A DNA stretch of 64,000 bases from Plut-88900 sp963668115 (GTDB lineage: Bacteria > Chloroflexota > Dehalococcoidia > Plut-88900): the NCBI GenBank assembly GCA_963668115.1, contig OY764147.1, positions 1,860,001-1,924,000 of the forward strand, given 5' to 3'. Shown piece by piece: positions 34,411-41,313 of the stretch; position 1 is the stretch's first letter, and every line of letters begins with the position of its first letter. Made by a program: the position numbers and the translations under genes. Under the pieces are notes generated by a model, which saw nothing but the letters and a program-made list of their open reading frames with translations, made no database searches and was not told the DNA's origin.

Positions 34411-34779
34411 ATGGTAACGATACCCGGTTTCCTGCTACGCAGGCTGTACGTGAAGGGGAGCTTGCAGAATACGGAGTCGGGGGTGAGCTTTCAGCTGAAG
34501 AACAGCCTAGGGTCGGGGTACGCGAAGGGGATGATGCCGGTGTCGCTGGACGGGGTGGAGTACCCGATGGAGGACACGTTCTTCAGCCTGGAGGGCAATG
34601 AGACGGCGTTCTCGGAGGTGTCGGACGAGAAGCGGTTCACGATAGCACTGAACAAGACGATAACGATCAACGTAAAGGGCGCCAAACTGGAGCCGGGGCA
34701 GCACAGGATAGCGCTGGGGTTCCTGGTGCCGGGGCTGGGGCAGCTGGGCTTCGACGTGAAGGATAGAATCGAGGAGTAG
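34411..34779 (+). CDS. DUF6379-like small beta protein
   Basis: 122 residues, no signal peptide, beta-rich: IPGFLLRRLYVKGSLQNTESGVSFQLKNSLG near the start and LEPGQHRIALGFLVPGLGQLGFDV near the end. I recall this pattern from the DUF6379 family, which includes the beta subunits of C-glycoside deglycosidases. The assignment is from memory and moderate. Ending a sugar-phosphate operon, it could serve C-glycoside or unusual sugar breakdown; no alpha subunit is seen. Confidence 0.65.
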   Translation: MVTIPGFLLRRLYVKGSLQNTESGVSFQLKNSLGSGYAKGMMPVSLDGVEYPMEDTFFSLEGNETAFSEVSDEKRFTIALNKTITINVKGAKLEPGQHRIALGFLVPGLGQLGFDVKDRIEE

Positions 34780-34788
34780 AAACTCCGG

Positions 34789-35244
34789 CTAGCGGTAGTC
34801 TTCCAAGTCTGAATAGCCCTGGTCGGTGGCCGAGTAGTCGTAGGAGTAGGTGCGGTGGGGTTGGAGGCGGAGGAGGGCGATGCCGAGAGGTCGGGGTTCG
34901 GCGGCGATCTTTGCGCCCACTTCATCACCGAGGTACCGGGACATGATTCCCTGGCGCCTTTCGAAGATGTCTTCGGTGATGATTTCAGCGGTGCAGTACA
35001 TGACGAGGCCCTTGTGGGGAGGCTCCTTGTCGTCGACGCAGAAGGAGACCTCGGGGTCACGGGCGATGTTGGCTACCTTGGCCACCTTGAGCTCGGTGGG
35101 GATCCAGATGCAGCCTTCTTCGTAGGCGTACCAGACGGGGGAAAGCTGGGGCCCGCCCTGGCGTCGGTTGACGCCGAGAACGCCGACGTGTTTGCCGTCG
35201 AGGAATTCTCGGACTGCCTTTTCGCTCATAGTTGGAAGGGCCAT
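34789..35244 (-). CDS. Pyridoxamine 5'-phosphate oxidase-like (PPOX, probably F420- or flavin-binding) protein
   Basis: 151 residues from ATG 35244 (AAAGG 8 bp upstream). Split-barrel fold: AVREFLDGKHVGVLGVNRRQGGPQLSPVWYAYEEGCIWIPT, then VSFCVDDKEPPHKGLVMYCTAEI. Small PPOX proteins in F420-making bacteria often use F420 or heme/FMN. The neighbouring cofE and npdG genes favour F420. Substrate unknown. Confidence 0.8.
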   Translation of the reverse strand: MALPTMSEKAVREFLDGKHVGVLGVNRRQGGPQLSPVWYAYEEGCIWIPTELKVAKVANIARDPEVSFCVDDKEPPHKGLVMYCTAEIITEDIFERRQGIMSRYLGDEVGAKIAAEPRPLGIALLRLQPHRTYSYDYSATDQGYSDLEDYR

Positions 35245-35270
35245 TGCACTTGCCTTTCGAGGAAACAAAC

Positions 35271-36026
35271 TCAGCGGAAGAGGTCTTTAGCGGGGTCCAT
35301 GACGAAGTCGGTGGCGCGGCCTTCGCCCAGGGGGACGCCGCTTCCCTTGATTACGGCCACGGGGCACCTTTCGAGCTTGCCGGTGACAAGCTCTGCGGCG
35401 GAGGCGAGTTCATCGGCCTCGGCGACTACGGTGACCTTCAGCTCACGTCCATCGTCGTCCGTTTGGCCGACGTAGTCTCTGAGGGGCACGAGGCCGGAGA
35501 TGCCGATGGCGAGGTCGATGATACCCCTGCGCCAGGGCCTGCCGATGCTGTCGGAGATGATGACGGCGAGTTGGCTTCCTGTCTCGGATTCCAGGGCGGC
35601 CCTTATTGCATGGGCGGAGGCGTCGGGGTCTTGGGGGAGCAGGACGACGGCCTCTTCGAGGCCGACGTTGGAGGCATCGACGCCGGCGTTGGCGCAGATG
35701 AGGCCGTGGCGGGTCTCGGAGATGATGAGGTTCTGGTCCATCTTGACGATGCGACTGCTTTCCCGGAGTACGGCCTCGACGTGACGGGGGTCTTTGTCGA
35801 AGCGTCGGGCGATTTCACGGGCGAGGGGGGAGGGGGTTATGGTGTCGAGGGGGATGACCCGGCCCTCGGCCTTGGAGACGATCTTCTGCTTGACGACCAC
35901 TACATCGCCGGGGTCAAGGGAGACACCGGCGGAGCGGGCAGCATCGAGGATAATTCGGGCAACGTCGTCGCCAGGCTTGACCTCGGGTATGCCTGGGAGG
36001 CCGAGGACTTCCACCCTGTTAACCAT
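35271..36026 (-). CDS. cofE: Coenzyme F420-0:L-glutamate ligase CofE
   Basis: 251 residues, the stand-alone form (no FbiB C-terminal nitroreductase domain). Adds glutamates to F420-0 with GTP. Seen: VLGLPGIPEVKPGDDVA, DVVVVKQKIVSKAEGR, MDQNLIISETRHGLICANAGVD and IISDSIGRPWRRGIIDLAIG, all family signatures. It faces cofD/cofC convergently across the PPOX gene and is followed 22 bp upstream by npdG, so both flanks serve F420. Confidence 0.94.
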   Translation of the reverse strand: MVNRVEVLGLPGIPEVKPGDDVARIILDAARSAGVSLDPGDVVVVKQKIVSKAEGRVIPLDTITPSPLAREIARRFDKDPRHVEAVLRESSRIVKMDQNLIISETRHGLICANAGVDASNVGLEEAVVLLPQDPDASAHAIRAALESETGSQLAVIISDSIGRPWRRGIIDLAIGISGLVPLRDYVGQTDDDGRELKVTVVAEADELASAAELVTGKLERCPVAVIKGSGVPLGEGRATDFVMDPAKDLFR

Positions 36027-36048
36027 GCTCGTCGAACCGGGGAAGGCC

Positions 36049-36726
36049 CTAGAGGCCGGTTATCTTCACGGATGCGTGGGACTTGTAGATGCGGTTGATG
36101 TTGAGGATCAGGGTGGTGAAGTCTTCGACGTAGCGGGAGTTGGCGAGGCCACCGCCGTTGACGGCGTGGATGCCATCGATATCCTCGGCGAGGTGCATGA
36201 CGGAGGAGCGGGCTTCCTTGTCGCCGCCGCAGACTACGACGGAGCAGTCGATAGTCTCGTTGTGGTCCATTAGGGTCTCGGCGCTGAGGTTCTGGAAGGC
36301 GGATACGACGGTGGCGTCGGGGAGGACGGCCTGGGCCTGCTCGGCGGCGGAGCCCTCGTCGACGGGGATGGCAGTTATCTTGCCCTTGGCGAAAAGGACG
36401 GGGACGACGGTGTCGACGACGAGCTTGCTGCCGATAGCGTCGCGGAGGGCGGCGAGGATGTCGGCCTGGCCGGAATAGGGGACGGTGATGATGACAACGT
36501 CGCCGGCGGCGACGGCGGGCTCGTTCTCCAGGCCAGAGGCCTTGCCGACGTTCGGGCCCAGCTTGTCAGCGGGGACGGCGGCGAGCATTTCGGTGAGCTT
36601 GTCGGCGGCGCCCGAGGCACGTTCGGCGGAGCGGGAGCCGATGACGATGTCGTGGCCGGCGAGGAGGAAGCGGAAGGCGAGGCCGAGGCCCTCGGGGCCG
36701 GTCCCGCCGATGAAGGAGAGTATCAA
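36049..36726 (-). CDS. npdG: NADPH-dependent F420 reductase
   Basis: 225 residues from a TTG with GGAGG six bases upstream. Transfers hydride between NADPH and F420. Seen: N-terminal SFIGGTGPEGLGLAFRFL with the family GGTGPEG motif, GSRSAERA (NADP phosphate site), VPYSGQADIL, and a C-terminal NSRYVEDFTTLILNINRI. Makes the reduced cofactor used by F420-dependent PPOX-type enzymes. It is preceded by a TATAAT element and a five-box array. Confidence 0.92.
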   Translation of the reverse strand: MILSFIGGTGPEGLGLAFRFLLAGHDIVIGSRSAERASGAADKLTEMLAAVPADKLGPNVGKASGLENEPAVAAGDVVIITVPYSGQADILAALRDAIGSKLVVDTVVPVLFAKGKITAIPVDEGSAAEQAQAVLPDATVVSAFQNLSAETLMDHNETIDCSVVVCGGDKEARSSVMHLAEDIDGIHAVNGGGLANSRYVEDFTTLILNINRIYKSHASVKITGL

Positions 36727-36761
36727 GTGAAGCCTCCAGGGTGGTTTGGTGGGTCGGGGGC

Positions 36762-36767
36762 ATTATA
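36762..36767 (-). promoter_or_regulatory. Probable -10 element for npdG
   Basis: TATAAT on the minus strand, 36 bp before the TTG start. The hexamer 17 bp upstream (36785-36790) is not a good -35, so activation may be needed; the nearest TTGATTG box begins 16 bp upstream of that position. Confidence 0.45.
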
Positions 36768-36803
36768 GCCGATGAGGGGATGTGGGGTTGTGGGGTGTCG
36801 GGG

Positions 36804-36938
36804 GGTTGATTGAAGATTGATTGAACTCGTAGCTGTTTTGATTGAATTGTGCCTGAAGGGTGGGTAAAAGTTTTTCGCGGTGTCGGGGAAGGGTGGGTTT
36901 TTGATTGTTTTGCAGATTCAGGCACGGCTTTGATTGTT
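36804..36938 (-). repeat. Five-box TTGATTG array, copy 2
   Basis: TTGATTG starts at 36806, 36817, 36838, 36901 and 36930 (spacings 11, 21, 63, 29). A perfect 9-bp inverted repeat, GTGCCTGAA (36849-36857) and TTCAGGCAC (36917-36925), brackets the central TTTTTCGCGGTGTC core. Lies between npdG and the degenerate toxin-antitoxin operon. Confidence 0.8.
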
Positions 36939-36959
36939 TAAGGGGGAAAACCGTTTTTT

Positions 36960-37110
36960 CTCCGGCACTGGGGGGTTCGTGCGGGGGAGGCCCCGCACCT
37001 CACGGGGATGGATTCACGCCTTGGCGCACGCCCAGGCGCATCTTCGACATCTTCGACCCGACTACTCGGGAATGATCCGCCATAGGCGGACAGGCTCCCC
37101 TCGGGGGTGG
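36960..37110. repeat. Hairpin repeats between array copy 2 and the antitoxin gene
   Basis: No gene. Includes the GATTCACGCCTTGGCG...CCAGGCGCATC element (37010-37060, also at 50535-50585) and GATCCGCCATAGGCGGACAG (37075-37095). A similar hairpin tail follows the terminase cassette at 12.2-12.3 kb. Confidence 0.55.
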
Positions 37111-37121
37111 GGGGGATGAGA

Positions 37122-37478
37122 CTAGGTCGAAGTGGAACCTGCCAGGAGGTCTTGTTGCTCGGGCTGTTGCATGCTCTGTACGGGGTTATCGACGGGCTCA
37201 AGGCGGAGCCTGAGCCCCAATGCGCGTGTGACCTTCAGCAGCGTTGCCAGAGTGGGGTTGCCGCCTTCCGACAGCGCTTCGTAGAGGTTGCCGCGGTTTA
37301 GCCCGGTGTCGCGGGCGAGGGCGCTTATGTTCCGGGTGCGGGCGACATGCTTGAGAGCGGCGCGAATCACGGACCCGTCCCCAGGGTCCTCATCCGTAGC
37401 TGCTCTGAGGAGGCATCGGGTGTCCTCCCCGGTAACTATGTAGTCTACTGCGTCAAACTTTCGGTACTCCTCAGACAT
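37122..37478 (-). CDS. HTH antitoxin (putative addiction-module antidote family)
   Basis: 118 residues from ATG 37478 with GGAGG five bases upstream. Pattern YRKFDAVDYI...VIRAALKHVARTRNISALARDTGLNRGNLYEALSEGGNPTLATLLKVTRALGLRLRL matches the DNA-binding antidote proteins paired with RelE-like killers. It should bind the palindrome upstream of its operon. The partner toxin has lost its core, so the antitoxin is an orphan. The last 25 residues are glutamine-rich. Confidence 0.82.
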   Translation of the reverse strand: MSEEYRKFDAVDYIVTGEDTRCLLRAATDEDPGDGSVIRAALKHVARTRNISALARDTGLNRGNLYEALSEGGNPTLATLLKVTRALGLRLRLEPVDNPVQSMQQPEQQDLLAGSTST

Positions 37479-37591
37479 TAGCTCCTCCATTCCGTTGCCA
37501 TTCCCCTGGCGACGATGCGGTTCACCGCATGCTGGTCCCGCAGCCTCTTCAACCAGCGGTCGAAGGTCGCACTTCGTAGAATCGTGTACAT
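37478..37591 (-). pseudogene. RelE-type toxin with its core deleted
   Basis: 37 residues: the N terminus MYTILRSATFDRWLKRLRDQ... of the expected toxin joined in frame to a short end, GMATEWRS. The central roughly 60 residues with the catalytic strands are missing. Start, stop and TAATG overlap with the antitoxin are preserved, pointing to an internal in-frame deletion. Confidence 0.7.
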
Positions 37592-37595
37592 GGGG

Positions 37596-37621
37596 GTATT
37601 GTATGATATATCGTACAATAC
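37596..37621. promoter_or_regulatory. Operator palindrome of the degenerate toxin-antitoxin operon
   Basis: A 26-bp palindrome, GTATTGTAT through ACAATAC, symmetric at 24 of 26 positions, ending 4 bp before the toxin ATG. Location and symmetry fit autoregulation by the antitoxin. Confidence 0.75.
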
Positions 37622-37739
37622 GTGAAGGGGATTTGAGGGTGGGGGGTGAGTTGCGGGGTTGCTGGTGAGTGTTTCGGAGGGATGGATTAGCTAAATTCAC
37701 AAACGAAGTGCAACACCTGGTTAAGGTGGGCCACCCCCC

Positions 37740-37975
37740 CGCTCGACCTCCTGCCTTCGCAGGGGCAGGCTCTTCGAGTCGCCTCAGGGTGAGCGGCCCC
37801 ACACCGGGGAGGGGACACCACCCCGTTCCGTTCGGTCGACCCTTCGACTCCGCTCAGGGCGAACGGAACCCCCACCCCGCGGGATGGATTCCCGACTACT
37901 CGGGAATGACGGGTTAAAAGAGGCGGGAATGATCCGCCATGGGCGGACAGGCTGCCCTCGGGGTGGGGGGTTCTT
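37740..37975. repeat. Tandem run of four dispersed repeat types
   Basis: In order: GGGGCAGGCTCTTCGA (37762-37796), the GTTCCGTTCG palindrome (37819-37872), the GGATTCCCGACTACTCGGG hairpin (37882-37912) and GATCCGCCATGGGCGGACAG (37929-37949). The rest of 37592-37983 has no gene. Confidence 0.75.
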
Positions 37976-37983
37976 AGTCGAGC

Positions 37984-38826
37984 CTAGTCGAGCCAGTTGA
38001 GGACGCGTTCGATTTCTCTGCCGGTTAGGCCCTTGGTGCGGGCAAAGCGGGGCATGTTCCACCAGTAGCCCATGATGGTGTCGGACCAGTTGGGTCTCCG
38101 GGCGGGGGGCCAGGCGTCGGGGTGGGGGAGGCCGAGGGCGTGGAGAAGCTCGTGGAGGAAGGCGGCGGTCTGGCCGGTGCGGGAGCGGGCGTTGTCGGGC
38201 CAGGAGTCTCCGAGAAGGGCGGATGCGGCGTTGGGGGCGGGGTAGGAGCACAGGGCTTCGATGCATATATCGCCGAGCATGGCGTAACCGGGGGCCGAGT
38301 CGGTGTAGGGAAGGCCGCCGGCGTAGCCGCCCATACCACGTACGAAGGCGAGATATACATATTCCCTGGTCAGGGGCTTTTGCCTTTCTTCGAGCTCTCG
38401 CTTCAGGACAGCGATACCCTGCTCACGCCATTGGGAGATGGGGATTTGGGAGTCGAGGCGTTCGAGGGCGTGCCAAGGCAGGTCGACACCCAAAACATCG
38501 TTGAGCCAGTCTCGTCCGGCGTAAATGGAGTGCAAGAGGCGTTCATCGGGAATCCTGAGGGGCCAACTGATGAAGTAGGTATCCTCGCCGACGGGGATGG
38601 GGCTACCGACGGGTTCACGGTCGAGGTCGCCGGGATAGATGAGGAGGACGACGATGCTGCGGTTGAGTACGGGGGTCTCGGGCGGGGGAGTCGGGGGGCG
38701 ACGGAACCTATGGAGGAGAAGATCGAGAAGACCCAGGGTGCATCCTCGTCGGGCGAAGTATGATAGAATTATAACCCCCAGCCGAAACACTACCTGTGTA
38801 GGTGGCGCAGGGCCCCAAAAGGCCAA
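37984..38826 (-). CDS. Metzincin-like zinc metalloprotease domain protein
   Basis: Up to 280 residues (TTG 38826; GTG 38790 would give 268). The sequence HELLHALGLPHPD at H225-D237 is a full HExxHxxGxxHxD zinc site, and DTIMGYWW at about 249-256 can form the Met-turn. A hydrophobic N-terminal segment (VVFRLGVIILSYFA) may anchor it. C-terminal ARTKGLTGREIERVLNWL is a helix often seen after such domains. Substrate unknown. Transcribed divergently from the next gene. Confidence 0.65.
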   Translation of the reverse strand: MAFWGPAPPTQVVFRLGVIILSYFARRGCTLGLLDLLLHRFRRPPTPPPETPVLNRSIVVLLIYPGDLDREPVGSPIPVGEDTYFISWPLRIPDERLLHSIYAGRDWLNDVLGVDLPWHALERLDSQIPISQWREQGIAVLKRELEERQKPLTREYVYLAFVRGMGGYAGGLPYTDSAPGYAMLGDICIEALCSYPAPNAASALLGDSWPDNARSRTGQTAAFLHELLHALGLPHPDAWPPARRPNWSDTIMGYWWNMPRFARTKGLTGREIERVLNWLD

Positions 38827-38867
38827 TCAAGGGACTCTAGTGAGGAACAAAGGGGTAGGAGGGTAAG

Positions 38868-39539
38868 ATGCCGGCTATAACGATCCGAGGACTAATTGGA
38901 AGCGGCGCGTACATAATCGCGCCGGAAGTGGCGCGGGTGATGAACGTGCGCTACGTGGACCGACAGATATTGAGCGAGGTGGCGCGTCATTTAGACACGT
39001 CGGTGGAGGAGGTGGCGGACATTGACCATGTGCCGTGGGGGCTGAGAGGACGGATAGCGAAGGAGCTTGGCCGGGCGTTCGAGCAGATCTCGGCGGGTCC
39101 GGTGGCGCCGTTCGATCTCGGGCCTCACTACGTGCCGACGGGCGACGTGCTAACGGAGGAGAAGTACGCCAATGCGCTGGAGTCGGTGATACACGACCTG
39201 GCGGAGGGCGAGAGCGTGGTGCTGGTGAGTCGGGGGGCGCAGCTAGTGCTGAAAGACCACCCGGGTTCGCTGCACATTTTCCTGCACGCCCCACTGGAGG
39301 TGCGAATCCCACGGGTCATGGACTACTTCCACATCTCCCGGGAGGATGCGGAGGCGAAGGTGGAGGAGATGGACAAGGCCCACAAGGCCTATATCAAGAA
39401 GTATTTCAAGGCCGACTTCGAGGATATGGAGCACTACGACCTGGTGATCAATACCCGGAAGATCAGCCTTCGGGAAGCGATCCACATCATCATTTCGCTG
39501 GTGAACCAGAAGCAGGAAGCGGAGTTGGCGCAAGCCTAA
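38868..39539 (+). CDS. Cytidylate kinase-like family protein
   Basis: 223 residues, start ATG behind AGGAGGG. P-loop variant TIRGLIGSGAYIIAPEVA, then VRYVDRQILSEVARHL, SVVLVSRGAQLVL, and a lid-like RIPRVMDYFHISREDAEAKVEEMDKAHKAYIKKYF. This is the cytidylate-kinase-like family, distinct from housekeeping Cmk. True substrate unproven. Ends at a strong terminator. Confidence 0.85.
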   Translation: MPAITIRGLIGSGAYIIAPEVARVMNVRYVDRQILSEVARHLDTSVEEVADIDHVPWGLRGRIAKELGRAFEQISAGPVAPFDLGPHYVPTGDVLTEEKYANALESVIHDLAEGESVVLVSRGAQLVLKDHPGSLHIFLHAPLEVRIPRVMDYFHISREDAEAKVEEMDKAHKAYIKKYFKADFEDMEHYDLVINTRKISLREAIHIIISLVNQKQEAELAQA

Positions 39540-39578
39540 ACCGCAGTTCCATAGTCACAACTGAATATGTCCATGAAA

Positions 39579-39614
39579 CCAGCCCCGAGAACGATCTCGG
39601 GGCTGGTGATTTTT
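39579..39614 (+). terminator. Intrinsic terminator
   Basis: Perfect 12-bp stem (CCAGCCCCGAGA / TCTCGGGGCTGG), 4-base loop, followed by TGATTTTTC. Ends the cytidylate-kinase-like transcript and separates it from the convergent PPOX gene. Confidence 0.9.
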
Positions 39615-39631
39615 CAGGGGTTTCGAGGCGG

Positions 39632-40051
39632 CTAGAGGATTTGCATAAACTCGGTTTCGGGGATGACGACGATGGCGCTGCGGGAGTCGGCGGCGACGGC
39701 GCGGTCATAGTCATCCCAGTCGGGGTGTTGTTGGCCCGCGGCGGCGACATAGACGTCGCGTAGGACCTGACGCAGTTCTTCGGGGGCGGTGTGGCCGGGA
39801 GAGTAGAGTCGGGCGGCACCCTGGAGGACGACGTAGCCCCACCAGTCGGGTTGGGAGACGAGGATGGAGCACCTCAGGTCCCGGCGGAGGTTGGCGAGTT
39901 TAGCCGGGATTCCGGAGACGGTGAATGCTACGCCATTGCCGTAGAGGCCACAGGTGACGATGCTCATCTGGGATGCACCGTTCTTACGGTAGGTAGTAAG
40001 GACGGCGTTATGGTTTTCGGCGAGGAACTGCCTGACGTTGTCGGAGAGCAT
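39632..40051 (-). CDS. PPOX-class F420-dependent (putative) oxidoreductase
   Basis: 139 residues from ATG 40051, just after the RidA stop; the longer frame runs back into ridA. Split-barrel pattern NHNAVLTTYRKNGASQMSIVTCGLYGNGVAFTVSG, KLANLRRDLRCSILVSQPD, GYVVLQGAARLY. Resembles the PPOX proteins that use F420 in actinobacteria and Chloroflexota. Substrate unknown. Confidence 0.8.
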   Translation of the reverse strand: MLSDNVRQFLAENHNAVLTTYRKNGASQMSIVTCGLYGNGVAFTVSGIPAKLANLRRDLRCSILVSQPDWWGYVVLQGAARLYSPGHTAPEELRQVLRDVYVAAAGQQHPDWDDYDRAVAADSRSAIVVIPETEFMQIL

Positions 40052-40059
40052 GGCGCGGC

Positions 40060-40440
40060 CTATTCGATGTAGGCGATGCCTTCGATCTCGACGAGCCACT
40101 CGGGCTTGGCGAGGGCAGAGACAACTATTGTGGAATTAGCGGGCGGGTTGTCGCCATAGGCCTCTTCCCGGGCGGCACTGACGGCGGCGTACTGGTCGAG
40201 GTCGGTGATGTAGGTGATGGTCTTGACCATGTTGGCGAGGCTCCCGCCGTGGGCGCGGCAGAGATCGTCGAGGTTCTTGTAGATCTGCTTGAGCTGGGTG
40301 GCGGCGTCATCGCCAACAGTGTTCATGTCGTTATCCAGGGCAATCTGGCCGGAGATGTGGACGGTGTTGCCGATCTTGACCGTGGCGCTGAGGCCCTTCA
40401 GGTGATAGACGTTGTCCGGGTTAACTCTCTCGATGGGCAT
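40060..40440 (-). CDS. RidA-family protein with the catalytic Arg replaced
   Basis: 126 residues from ATG 40440, behind AGGGAGG. RidA/YjgF trimers hydrolyse reactive enamines/imines. Seen: HISGQIALD, LCRAHGGSLANMVKTITYITDL, and the C-terminal motif where RidA has PARSTV but this protein reads PPANSTIVVSALAKPEWLVEIEGIAYIE. The key arginine is an Asn, which places it among the Rid subfamilies without classical deaminase activity. Confidence 0.85.
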   Translation of the reverse strand: MPIERVNPDNVYHLKGLSATVKIGNTVHISGQIALDNDMNTVGDDAATQLKQIYKNLDDLCRAHGGSLANMVKTITYITDLDQYAAVSAAREEAYGDNPPANSTIVVSALAKPEWLVEIEGIAYIE

Positions 40441-40475
40441 GATGTCCTCCCTTATTGGTTTCGGCTGCGAGGGCA

Positions 40476-41303
40476 TTATACAGGGGAGCCGGGGGTGGGG
40501 CGGGGGGTGAAGGAGTCCATTACCTGGCGGGCCATGCGGTAGTCTCGGGCGCCGCCGGGGAAGATGGGGGGGATGAGGTAGAAGCAGCGGATGCCCAACC
40601 GGAGGAAGCGGTGTATGGTCTCGACGGCTACTTCGACACCTTCATTACGCATGTTAATTCGATCTCGGAGGGGGTGGGGGGTGGGGGTGAAGGAGATGCC
40701 GCCCTTGACGAGGATTTCGACACCGAAGAACAAGGGGACGGAAGGGCCGAGGTGAGATAGGAACCGTTCGGTGGCTTCAAAATCGAAGGTAGGTTGAATG
40801 AGGAGGAAGTCGGCACCGGCGTCGATCTTTTGATGGGATAGATCGGCTTCTCTTTCCACGCCCTTGGCAAGGTCGGCGACGGCGCCTACGCAGAAATCCC
40901 AGCACGGCCTTGTCAACTCTCGGATAAGTTCGGTGGGTGTGAAACATTCGGTGTCGGCGGAGTTAGCGACCCAGCGGTCTGCGTCTCCTTGAAGGACTAC
41001 TACATTGTGCAGTCCAAGGTCTCGGGCGCGGGTGAGCTTTTCGAGGAGCTTCGGTTTGCTGGCGTCCCTAGTGGCGAGATTGAAGGCGACCTCTGTGCGG
41101 GTGTGGTTATGAATCAGGTGGGCGGCGGTAATGGGGTCGGGGCGGGCGGGGTGGGGGGCCAGATAGGGGACGCTGAAGATGTCGGGGTTTAGGGCGGAGG
41201 CCTCGTCAAGCCAGTCGGGGGAGGGGTTGCGGGGAGGGGAGAAGTCGCACATGAACACGGGCCTCGTCCCCGATGCGGAGACTATGTCCGTGACCCGAGC
41301 CAT
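40476..41303 (-). CDS. Methylenetetrahydrofolate reductase-like protein
   Basis: 275 residues with the MetF TIM-barrel signs: FMCDFSPPRNPSPDWLDEAS, HNHTRTEVAFNLATRD, NVVVLQGDA, and QKIDAGADFLLIQPTFDF. Classical MetF uses FAD and NADH; in F420-making organisms related enzymes may use F420 (Mer-like chemistry), but nothing in the sequence settles it. Followed downstream by ridA, 35 bp away. Confidence 0.8.
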   Translation of the reverse strand: MARVTDIVSASGTRPVFMCDFSPPRNPSPDWLDEASALNPDIFSVPYLAPHPARPDPITAAHLIHNHTRTEVAFNLATRDASKPKLLEKLTRARDLGLHNVVVLQGDADRWVANSADTECFTPTELIRELTRPCWDFCVGAVADLAKGVEREADLSHQKIDAGADFLLIQPTFDFEATERFLSHLGPSVPLFFGVEILVKGGISFTPTPHPLRDRINMRNEGVEVAVETIHRFLRLGIRCFYLIPPIFPGGARDYRMARQVMDSFTPRPTPGSPV

Positions 41304-41313
41304 GCAGGGTAGT

